64,000 nucleotides of DNA from Agromyces sp. 3263 (GTDB lineage: Bacteria > Actinomycetota > Actinomycetes > Actinomycetales > Microbacteriaceae), in contig NZ_JAVDUV010000001.1 of assembly GCF_031456545.1 (NCBI RefSeq), forward strand, positions 1,178,001 to 1,242,000, given 5' to 3'. The position numbers and the translations under genes were made by a program. The number at the start of each line of letters is the position of its first letter. Positions within the stretch are counted from its first letter, which is position 1. The notes under the pieces were generated by a model. The model did no database searches. It was not told where the DNA came from and worked only from the letters and a program-made list of their open reading frames with translations. Shown here one piece after another: positions 57,635-64,000 of the stretch.

Positions 57635-58144
57635 ATGCGCGCCCACGACGTCGTCATCCGCACCACGACCGAAGACGACTGGGCCTCCGTCCGCACGCTG
57701 CGCCTCGAGATGCTGCGCGACTACCCGCTCGCCTTCGGCGAGACCCTCGAGCACGCCGAGCAGGTCGACGAGGCCGGCTGGCGCCTGCGCGCAGCACGGG
57801 GCACGACCGCCGGGCAGACGTCGATCGTCGCCATCGTCGGCGACCGCTGGGTCGGGCACATGGGCGGCTACATCCCGAGGGGCACCACCGGGCCGCTGCT
57901 CGTCGGCGTCTACGTCGCCCCCGACTACCGAGGCGACGCGATCGGGGTCACCCGGCTGCTGCTCGAGGCGGTCGAGGACTGGGCGCGCGATCACGGCGAC
58001 ACCCTGCGGCTCGAGGTGCACGAGGACAACCCCCGCGCACGACGCTTCTACGAGAAGCTCGGGTTCACGCTCACCGGGCGCAGCCGCGAGTACGAGCTGG
58101 CGCCGGGCGGGCTCGAGTTGGAGATGATCAAGCCGTTGCGCTGA
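57635..58144 (+). CDS. GNAT family N-acetyltransferase
   Basis: The 169-residue protein has the GNAT fold: IRTTTEDDWASVRTLRLEML at the start, strand 4 VGHMGGYIPRGT, strand 5 with LLVGVYVAPDYRGDAIGVTR (the acetyl-CoA loop, here RGDAIG in place of the usual Q/RxxGxG/A), and the terminal LRLEVHEDNPRARRFYEKLG. The substrate is unknown; residues resemble small-molecule acetyltransferases rather than RimI. Convergent with the ArsR gene (three bases between stops). Confidence 0.88.
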   Translation: MRAHDVVIRTTTEDDWASVRTLRLEMLRDYPLAFGETLEHAEQVDEAGWRLRAARGTTAGQTSIVAIVGDRWVGHMGGYIPRGTTGPLLVGVYVAPDYRGDAIGVTRLLLEAVEDWARDHGDTLRLEVHEDNPRARRFYEKLGFTLTGRSREYELAPGGLELEMIKPLR

Positions 58145-58147
58145 CGG

Positions 58148-58588
58148 CTACTTGCGCTTCTTCGGCCCGACGACCGAGGTGACCTTCTGGGCGGTCTCGG
58201 CGAACGCCTTGCCGATGGCCGAGGCGAGGGCGAGCTGGTCGTGGTTGAGCGAGGCGGCATCTTCGGAGTCCACACCGGCGAGGGTCGCGGCATCCGCTGC
58301 GGCATCGGATGACACGAACGGAATGAGCCAGTCCTCGAGTACCTCGAGGGGGCCGCGGTCGAGGTGGTAGTACCGGTGCTGGCCCTCCTCGCGCACGCCC
58401 ACGAGACCCGCCTCGCGAAGCACCTTGAGGTGCTTGGAGACCGTGGGCTGGCTGAGGCCGAGGGTCGAGACGATCTCGGAGACGCTGATCTCGCCGCCGG
58501 ACGCGGGAACCGACGTCTCGCGCTCGAGGAGGACCGCGAGGATGTCGCGTCGGGTCGTGTCCGCCACCACGTCGAAGATGTCCGCCAT
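58148..58588 (-). CDS. ArsR-family transcriptional regulator
   Basis: The 146-residue protein has a winged helix with DVVADTTRRDILAVLLERE, the recognition helix LSQPTVSKHLKVLREAGLV and the wing REEGQHRYYHLD. No metal-binding Cys pair is seen, so a non-metal signal is likely. The C-terminal tail (about 90-146) is Ala-rich and helical and ends PKKRK. It is divergent from ktrB with a 74-base gap and may regulate potassium uptake. The start is leaderless. Confidence 0.85.
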   Translation of the reverse strand: MADIFDVVADTTRRDILAVLLERETSVPASGGEISVSEIVSTLGLSQPTVSKHLKVLREAGLVGVREEGQHRYYHLDRGPLEVLEDWLIPFVSSDAAADAATLAGVDSEDAASLNHDQLALASAIGKAFAETAQKVTSVVGPKKRK

Positions 58589-58594
58589 GCGTCA

Positions 58595-58600
58595 AGGCTA
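58595..58600 (-). promoter_or_regulatory. -10 box TAGCCT, leaderless
   Basis: TAGCCT on the minus strand ends six bases before the ATG of the ArsR-family gene. Confidence 0.55.
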
Positions 58601-58662
58601 GTCATTCCCGGCGGGGAGTACCATGACTCACGCGTTGTCAGACGGTGGCGTGAGGGGGTCCG

Positions 58663-60105
58663 ATGACGGCACAGCCGTTCCGCCGGCGCGGTGTGCCGTC
58701 GCGCTCGTGGATCGGCCGGCTGCGGGACGCGGTCGACGCGCTGGTGCGCAACTCGCCCTCGCGATTCGCGATCCTGATCTTCGCCGGCCTGGTGCTGCTG
58801 TTCACCCTCCTCTTCTCGCTGCCGATCGCGCGGGCCGGGGAAGGATCGGGCACGCCGCTGTACGACGCGCTGTTCACGGCGGTCTCGGTGATCTGCGTGA
58901 CGGGTCTCGCGACCGTCGACATGGCGACGCATTGGTCACCCTTCGGCAACGCGCTCGTGTTCATCGGCGTCAACATCGGCGGTATCGGCGTACTGACGCT
59001 GGCCTCCATCCTAGGCCTCGTCATCTCCCGCCGGCTGGGCCTGCGGGCCAAGCTCATCGCCGCCAGCGACTCCAACCCGTCGCGCATCCACGTCGGCCCC
59101 GTCTCGGAGCGCCAGGCGGTGCGGCTCGGCGAGGTCGGCGGCCTGCTCGTCACGGTCGCGATCAGCGCCCTCGTCATCGAGGTCGTGATCGCCCTCGCCA
59201 TGATCCCGAGCTTCCTCGCGGCCGGCTATGACGCGCTCCTCTCGGTCTGGTACGCCTTCTACTACTCGGCGATGGCCTTCACCAACACGGGATTCAGTCC
59301 GAATCCGGGTGGTCTCGAACCGTTCCAGCAGGACTTCTGGATGCTGTCGATGATGATGATCGGCGTCTTCCTCGGGAGCCTCGGCTTCCCGGTCATCTTC
59401 GCCCTGGCGAAGTCGTGGCGGCAGCCGCGCAAGTGGAGCGTGCACGTGAAGCTCACGCTCACGACCACCCTCATCCTCTTCGTGCTCGGTGCCGCGGCGT
59501 TCCTCCTCCTCGAGTACAACAACCCGAAGACGTATGGACGGCTCGACGCCGGCACGACGATCTTCGAGTCGTTCTTCATGTCGATGATGACCCGCTCGGG
59601 CGGCTTCGCGACCATCGACATGGCCGACCTCAACGGCTCGAGCCTGCTCGTCACCGACATGCTCATGTTCGTCGGGGGCGGTTCGGCGTCGACCGCGGGC
59701 GGCATCAAGGTGACCACGCTGGCCGTGCTGTTCCTCGCGGCATTCGCCGAGGCCCGCGGTGCGCCCGCGATGGAGGCGTTCGGCCGGCGCATCCCCCGCG
59801 ACATCCTGCGCCTCGCGGTCAGCGTCGTGCTGTGGGGGGCGACTATCGTCGCGGTCTCCTCGATCGCCATCTCGCAGATCACGAAGCAGCCGCTCGACTT
59901 CGTGCTCTTCGACGTCATCTCCGCGTTCGCCACCTGCGGGCTGTCGACCGGCCTGACCGCCGAGCTCCCGCCGTCGGCGGTGTACGTGATGGCCGCCACG
60001 ATGTTCATGGGGCGGGTTGGTACAGTGACACTCGCCGCGGCGCTGGCGGCCAGCCAACGCCGGCAGTTGTATCGCCGTCCGGAAGAGAGGCCCATCGTTG
60101 GTTGA
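58663..60105 (+). CDS. ktrB: Potassium uptake channel-transporter KtrB/TrkH
   Basis: The 480-residue membrane protein has the four MPM repeats of the Trk/Ktr/HKT superfamily, each with a filter Gly: VICVTGLATVD, FTNTGFSPNPG, MTRSGGFATID and ATCGLSTGLT. It conducts K+ (often Na+-coupled) under control of the cytoplasmic KtrA ring. GAGGGGG lies upstream of the ATG. Its last eight bases overlap ktrA, so the two are coupled. Confidence 0.95.
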   Translation: MTAQPFRRRGVPSRSWIGRLRDAVDALVRNSPSRFAILIFAGLVLLFTLLFSLPIARAGEGSGTPLYDALFTAVSVICVTGLATVDMATHWSPFGNALVFIGVNIGGIGVLTLASILGLVISRRLGLRAKLIAASDSNPSRIHVGPVSERQAVRLGEVGGLLVTVAISALVIEVVIALAMIPSFLAAGYDALLSVWYAFYYSAMAFTNTGFSPNPGGLEPFQQDFWMLSMMMIGVFLGSLGFPVIFALAKSWRQPRKWSVHVKLTLTTTLILFVLGAAAFLLLEYNNPKTYGRLDAGTTIFESFFMSMMTRSGGFATIDMADLNGSSLLVTDMLMFVGGGSASTAGGIKVTTLAVLFLAAFAEARGAPAMEAFGRRIPRDILRLAVSVVLWGATIVAVSSIAISQITKQPLDFVLFDVISAFATCGLSTGLTAELPPSAVYVMAATMFMGRVGTVTLAAALAASQRRQLYRRPEERPIVG

Positions 60106-60766
60106 TCGGATCAGACACGACGCCCCGGTGCTCGTGATCGGCCTCGGCCGGTTCGGCGCCGCCACTGCAGGGCAGCTCGACCGGCTCGGTCGCGAGGTGC
60201 TCGCCGTCGACGACGACGAGGGACTGGTGCAGAAGTGGGCCGAGCGGGTGACCCACGCGGTCGTCGCCGACGCCCGCAACATCGACGCCCTGCGCCAGAT
60301 CGGCGCCCAGGACTTCTCGACGGCGGTCTGCGCGGTCGGCTCCTCGATCGAGGCGTCCGTGCTCATCACCGCGAACCTCGTCGACCTGAAGGTCCCGCAG
60401 ATCTGGGCGAAGGCCATCTCGACCTCGCACGGCAAGATCCTCGAGCGCATCGGCGCGAACCACGTCATCTACCCCGAGCGCGAGGCCGGCGAGCGCACGG
60501 CGCACCTGGTCAGCGGGCGCATGCTCGACTTCATCGAGTTCGACGACGACTTCGCCCTCGTGAAGATGTACCCGCCCAAGCCGATCCGCGGCAAGAACCT
60601 CACCGATTCGGGCGTGCGCTCGCGTCACAACGTCACCGTCGTGGGCGTCAAGAGCCCCGGCAAGCCGTTCACGTACGCCACCCAGGACACGGTCGTGTCC
60701 AACCACGATCTCATCATCGTGTCGGGCACCGAAGGCGACATCGAGAAGTTCGCCGCGCTCGAATAG
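60098..60766 (+). CDS. ktrA: Potassium uptake regulator KtrA/TrkA
   Basis: The 222-residue protein starts at TTG 60098 (GGAAGAGAGG ten bases upstream), inside the ktrB end. An RCK_N Rossmann domain (VLVIGLGRFGAATAGQLDRL, with the acidic residue in VLAVDDDEG) is followed by an RCK_C domain (about 140-222, ending DTVVSNHDLIIVSG). It binds ATP/ADP or NAD(H), and often c-di-AMP, to gate KtrB. Confidence 0.95.
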   Translation: MVDRIRHDAPVLVIGLGRFGAATAGQLDRLGREVLAVDDDEGLVQKWAERVTHAVVADARNIDALRQIGAQDFSTAVCAVGSSIEASVLITANLVDLKVPQIWAKAISTSHGKILERIGANHVIYPEREAGERTAHLVSGRMLDFIEFDDDFALVKMYPPKPIRGKNLTDSGVRSRHNVTVVGVKSPGKPFTYATQDTVVSNHDLIIVSGTEGDIEKFAALE

Positions 60767-60770
60767 CGAG

Positions 60771-60817
60771 CGGATGCCGCGGGCCGATCGTGCGCGACTG
60801 CGACCGTCGCGGCATCC
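60771..60817. terminator. Widely spaced inverted GGATGCCGCG motifs after ktrA
   Basis: CGGATGCCGCG at 60771-60781 and CGCGGCATCC at 60808-60817 form a perfect 10-bp stem with a 26-base loop, starting five bases after the ktrA stop. It parallels the pair after the alpha-glucosidase gene. Confidence 0.45.
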
Positions 60818-60829
60818 CCTGTTTCGAGT

Positions 60830-60859
60830 ATTCACAAAATTGTGAATCGGGCGTAGCAT
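60830..60859 (+). promoter_or_regulatory. ABC exporter promoter with overlapping operator
   Basis: The perfect palindrome ATTCACAA-aa-TTGTGAAT (60830-60847) contains the -35 TTCACA (60831-60836). After 17 bases comes -10 TAGCAT (60854-60859), seven bases before the ATG. The operator is AT-rich in a GC-rich region, and a MarR/GbsR regulator is encoded at the end of the same operon. Confidence 0.75.
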
Positions 60860-60866
60860 CGCGATC

Positions 60867-61799
60867 ATGACCACTGTGATCAGCGCCCGCGGCCTCCAGA
60901 AGCGGTTCGGGCGCACCATCGCCCTCGACGGACTCGACCTCTCGGTCGAGGCCGGCGAGGTGCACGGATTCCTCGGCCCCAACGGGGCCGGCAAGACCAC
61001 CACCCTCCGCATCCTGCTCGGGCTGGCGCGCGCATCCGGCGGCGAGGCGACGCTCTTCGGTCGCGACCCGTGGACCGACGCCGCCGAACTGCACCGGCGC
61101 ATCGCGTACGTGCCGGGCGACGTCTCGATCTGGCCGAACTTCACCGGCGGCGAGGCGATCGACTTGCTCAGCCGGCTGCGCGGCGGCACGGGCGACAAAG
61201 CCGCGTACCTCGCGCGCCGGGAGCGGCTCTGCGAGGCGTTCCAGTTCGACCCGCGCAAGAAGGGGCGCTCGTACTCGAAGGGCAATCGGCAGAAGGTCGC
61301 GCTCATCGCCGCCTTCGCCACTCCGGCGGAGCTCTACCTCTTCGACGAGCCGACCAGCGGCCTCGACCCGCTCATGGAGCAGATGTTCAACCGCGAGGTC
61401 GACCGTATCGCCGGCGAGGGGTCGACCGTACTGCTCTCGAGCCACATCCTCTCCGAGGTCGAGGCCCTCTGCGACCGCGTGAGCATCATCCGCGCGGGGA
61501 AGACCGTCGAGAGCGGCACGCTCGCCGAGCTCCGCCACCTCACGCGCACCGAGATCTCCTTCGCCCACGACCCGGCGCGCGAGGCCGCGGTCACGGCGAT
61601 CCCGGGCATCCACGACCTCGTCATCGACAGCGGGCGGGTGCGGTTCACCGTCGACAGCGACGGCGTCGCGGGGGTCCTGCCCGAGCTCGCGCGCCTCGAG
61701 GTGCAGGGACTGACCGTCGCCCCGCCCTCCCTCGAGGACCTCTTCCTGCGCCACTACGGCGAAGAGCTCACCCCGGCCGGAGCCGAGGCCCGCGCGTGA
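60867..61799 (+). CDS. ABC exporter ATP-binding protein
   Basis: The 310-residue protein has Walker [18 protein letters not shown] near 38-50, a variant signature [11 protein letters not shown] in place of LSGGQ, Walker [19 protein letters not shown] and the H-loop [13 protein letters not shown]-terminal extension of about 80 residues ([13 protein letters not shown] onward) is typical of the CcmA/DrrA-like drug exporters. The ATG has a leaderless promoter. The permease start overlaps its stop. Confidence 0.92.
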   Translation: MTTVISARGLQKRFGRTIALDGLDLSVEAGEVHGFLGPNGAGKTTTLRILLGLARASGGEATLFGRDPWTDAAELHRRIAYVPGDVSIWPNFTGGEAIDLLSRLRGGTGDKAAYLARRERLCEAFQFDPRKKGRSYSKGNRQKVALIAAFATPAELYLFDEPTSGLDPLMEQMFNREVDRIAGEGSTVLLSSHILSEVEALCDRVSIIRAGKTVESGTLAELRHLTRTEISFAHDPAREAAVTAIPGIHDLVIDSGRVRFTVDSDGVAGVLPELARLEVQGLTVAPPSLEDLFLRHYGEELTPAGAEARA

Positions 61800-63418
61800 C
61801 CCCGTTCCTCGTGCTGCTGCGGCAGCGCATCCGCCGCGACCGGCTGCAGCTCGCGCTGTGGATCCTCGGCACCGCGCTGCTCGCCTACGCCTCGGTCTCG
61901 GCGGTGTACGACACCTACGGCGAGGAGCAGGACCGACGCGAGATCCTGGGCGTGGCCATCGCCACCCGCACGATCCTCATCTTCCGCGGCACGCCCAACG
62001 GCATCAGCGACGGCGCGTTCGCGTTCTTCCTGCTGTTCGCGTGGCTGGCCCTCATGGGCGGTCTCATGAGCACGTTCCTCGCGGTGCGCCACACCCGGCA
62101 GGAGGAGGAGCAGGGCCGCGCCGAGTCGATCGCGGCGACGCCCGCGGGCCGCATCCGGCCCACGACCGCCACGGTCGTGCACGGCGTGCTCGCCAACGTC
62201 GTGCTCGGCCTGTTCATCGCCCTGGCGCTCATGGCGAACGGCCTCGAGCCGGTCGGTTCGTTCGTGTGGGGCGCGGCCATCGCCGTGTCGGGCTTCGCGT
62301 TCCTCGCATTCGGGCTGTTCGCCGCCCAGCTGTTCCGCACGTCGCGCGGCGCGAACGGGATCTCGGTCGCCTTCGTGCTCGTGGCCTACCTGCTGCGTGG
62401 CATCGGGGATGCGGCGGGCACGCCGTCGGAGGACCTGCTGCATGTGACCCCGGCCTGGCCGAGCTGGCTCTCTCCCATGGGCTACGGCCAGTTCACGGGC
62501 GCCTACGTCGAGAACGACCTGACCCCGCTGCTCATCCCGCTCGCCTTCGCGGCGGTGCTGATCGGCGTCGTCTACGGCCTGCAGTCCGTGCGGGACCAGG
62601 GCGCGAGCCTCCTCGCCGGACGCGCCGGCCGCGCGACTGCGGGCCCGGTGCTCTCGAGCTCGTTCGGGCTCGCCTGGCGGCTCAACACGTCCATCCTCCT
62701 CTCGTGGACGGCCGGCGCGGTGGCGACGGGGCTGCTCGCGACGTCGCTCTCGTCGGTGATCAACCAGGCTGCGACCGACACCCCCGCGGTGCTCGAGACG
62801 CTCCGCCGCGCGATCGGCAGCGACGCCTCGATCGAGGAGGCGTTCGTCGCCGTGTTCTACGGCATCGTCGGCGTGCTGGCCGCGTGCTGTGCCGTCCAGG
62901 TGGGCATCCGGGCGCGGCAGGAGGAGGCCCACGGCACCGCCGAGCTCATCCTCGGCACGCCCGTGCCGCGCGTCCGCTGGCTGCTCGAGTACTGGATCGT
63001 CGGCACGATCGTCATCGTCATCGTGCTGGCTGCGGCGGCCCTCGCGGGCATCGCCGGCGCCGGCGCGGCATCCGATCCCGAGTCGCTCGTGCCGAACGTG
63101 CTCGAAGCGGCGGCGGCGCAACTTCCGGCCTGCCTCGTGTTCCTCGGGCTCACCCTGCTCGTGTTCGCGTTCCTGCCGCGCGCGACGATCTCGGTGGGCT
63201 GGATCACGGTCGGCGTGGCGGCGATCCTCGGCACCTTCGGCCCGATCCTGCAGTTCCCCGAGTGGGCCGTCGACCTCTCGCCGTTCGCCCATTCGCCGGT
63301 TCCGGCAGGCGGGGAGACCGACTGGTCGGGTGGCATCTGGATGCTGGCGATCGGGCTGGCCGCCGGTGCGGTCGCCGTGCTCGCCATGCGCCGCCGCGAG
63401 CTCGCGAGCGGCGGATGA
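61796..63418 (+). CDS. ABC exporter permease, 12-helix
   Basis: The 540-residue protein starts at GTG 61796, overlapping the ATPase stop (GTGA). It is an internal duplication: two halves of about six helices each, with repeated motifs ([13 protein letters not shown] / [34 protein letters not shown] / [20 protein letters not shown]). The pairing of RxEE..G.AE..L.TP in both halves is characteristic of tetronasin-type exporter permeases. It would export a lipophilic compound. Confidence 0.9.
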   Translation: MTPFLVLLRQRIRRDRLQLALWILGTALLAYASVSAVYDTYGEEQDRREILGVAIATRTILIFRGTPNGISDGAFAFFLLFAWLALMGGLMSTFLAVRHTRQEEEQGRAESIAATPAGRIRPTTATVVHGVLANVVLGLFIALALMANGLEPVGSFVWGAAIAVSGFAFLAFGLFAAQLFRTSRGANGISVAFVLVAYLLRGIGDAAGTPSEDLLHVTPAWPSWLSPMGYGQFTGAYVENDLTPLLIPLAFAAVLIGVVYGLQSVRDQGASLLAGRAGRATAGPVLSSSFGLAWRLNTSILLSWTAGAVATGLLATSLSSVINQAATDTPAVLETLRRAIGSDASIEEAFVAVFYGIVGVLAACCAVQVGIRARQEEAHGTAELILGTPVPRVRWLLEYWIVGTIVIVIVLAAAALAGIAGAGAASDPESLVPNVLEAAAAQLPACLVFLGLTLLVFAFLPRATISVGWITVGVAAILGTFGPILQFPEWAVDLSPFAHSPVPAGGETDWSGGIWMLAIGLAAGAVAVLAMRRRELASGG

Positions 63419-63430
63419 GAGACTGAGCGG

Positions 63431-63916
63431 ATGCCACGCGACGAGCAGGGCCTGAAGGCCGCGGTCGACCAGTCGGCCGCGGTCCTCACCGCGGCGGGCT
63501 TCCCCCGGATGCCGGCCCGCGTGCTCATGGCGCTCGTGGTCGCCGACCGCGGCGGCCTGACCGCGAGCGAGCTGGGCGAGCAGCTCGGCGTGAGCGCGGC
63601 CGCGATCTCGGGCGCCGTCCGGTACCTCGAGCAGATCGGCATCCTCCACCGGCTTCCCCAGCCCGGCAGCCGGCGCGACAAGTGGGAGTTCCTCGACGAC
63701 GCCTGGTACACGGCGCTCATGGCGAAGAGCCCGATCTACGGCGTGATCGCCGACCTCGGCGACCGCGCCGCCGACGCCATCGGCGACGAGACGGCCGCCG
63801 GTGCCGTGCGCGCCCGCGAGATGGCGCGGTTCTACCGCTTCGTCGACACGCGCATGCCCGACCTCATGCGCGAGTGGGAGACGCTGCGCGGGGAGCCCGC
63901 GGCGGAATCAGGATGA
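63431..63916 (+). CDS. MarR/GbsR-type regulator of the ABC exporter
   Basis: The 161-residue protein has a winged helix near 30-85 (PRMPARVLMALVVADRGGLT, ASELGEQLGVSAAAISGAVR, YLEQIGILHRLPQPGSRRDK) and a C-terminal dimer helix (MARFYRFVDTRMPDLMREWE). It is 12 bases after the permease stop and therefore part of the operon. It probably represses the operon at the palindrome 60830-60847, released by the exported compound. Confidence 0.85.
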   Translation: MPRDEQGLKAAVDQSAAVLTAAGFPRMPARVLMALVVADRGGLTASELGEQLGVSAAAISGAVRYLEQIGILHRLPQPGSRRDKWEFLDDAWYTALMAKSPIYGVIADLGDRAADAIGDETAAGAVRAREMARFYRFVDTRMPDLMREWETLRGEPAAESG

Positions 63917-63922
63917 GGACGC

Positions 63923-64000
63923 TCAGCCGGCGAGCATGAGCACGAGGTTCACGAGCCCGGCGACCGAGGCGATCGCGAGCAGGACGAACCCGAGCCAGCG
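63923..64000 (-). CDS. C-terminal end of a membrane protein, partial
   Basis: The minus strand reads RWLGFVLLAIASVAGLVNLV then LMLAG and a TGA stop at 63923-63925; the gene begins beyond the window. The 25 visible residues are one hydrophobic helix, so it is the end of a membrane protein. No family can be assigned. It is convergent with the MarR/GbsR-type gene, seven bases apart. Confidence 0.6.
   Translation of the reverse strand, partial: RWLGFVLLAIASVAGLVNLVLMLAG

Overview
The window is about 72 percent GC by eye, with dense short-spaced genes, frequent GTG starts, a complete menaquinone pathway, a Tad/Flp pilus, bS22 and actinobacterial-style leaderless promoters. It fits a high-GC actinobacterium, most likely Microbacteriaceae (Agromyces- or Microbacterium-like); the family is inferred from gene content and style, not from a marker search.

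Layout. 1-10.4 kb: a frameshifted AbiEi/DUF559-type gene running off the left edge, a palindromic dispersed repeat, a membrane-anchored M23 peptidase, an inositol phosphatase, tRNA-Tyr, a PH-domain membrane protein, a LacI regulator with a GH13 alpha-glucosidase, YajQ, a NUDIX hydrolase and an alpha/beta hydrolase. 10.4-18.4 kb: a complete monoderm Tad pilus locus (Flp, TadE, TadG-like, CpaB, TadZ, TadA, TadB, TadC and a prepilin peptidase), visibly less GC-rich than its surroundings. 18.5-20.7 kb: a small unknown gene and a pyruvate oxidase-like TPP enzyme. 20.7-36.2 kb: the respiratory quinone region with fprA, polyprenyl synthase, menG, menF, menD, menA, menE, menB and menC, interspersed with ppk2, DUF427, PLDc_N, DUF4229 and a MarR/MFS efflux pair. 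36.6-42.6 kb: a 2013-residue secreted amylopullulanase behind a perfect LacI-type operator. 43-46 kb: a small unknown gene and a large LuxR-family ATPase regulator. 45.9-50.8 kb: cytochrome c maturation (resA, ccdA, resB, ccsB) with a histidine phosphatase. 50.9-57.5 kb: Dyp peroxidase, archaeal-type AspRS, formylglycine-generating enzyme, HAD hydrolase, FAD/Rieske oxidoreductase, glutaredoxin-like protein and bS22. 57.6-64 kb: acetyltransferase, ArsR regulator, KtrB/KtrA potassium uptake, an ABC exporter with a MarR/GbsR regulator, and the end of a membrane protein.

The quinone genes and the cytochrome c maturation genes together serve one electron transport chain. The alpha-glucosidase and amylopullulanase, with LacI-type control, form a starch/pullulan use module. 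The Tad genes build a surface pilus.

The main unexplained signals are: (1) a 62-bp palindromic element present twice in opposite orientations; (2) heavy over-use of CGGATGCCGCG/CGCGGCATCCG, sometimes as perfect inverted pairs just after genes; (3) about 20 genes with a TANNNT -10 hexamer only 6-8 bases before the start codon, indicating leaderless mRNAs; (4) short tandem repeats before menA and after menC. No CRISPR array, insertion sequence or prophage was seen.
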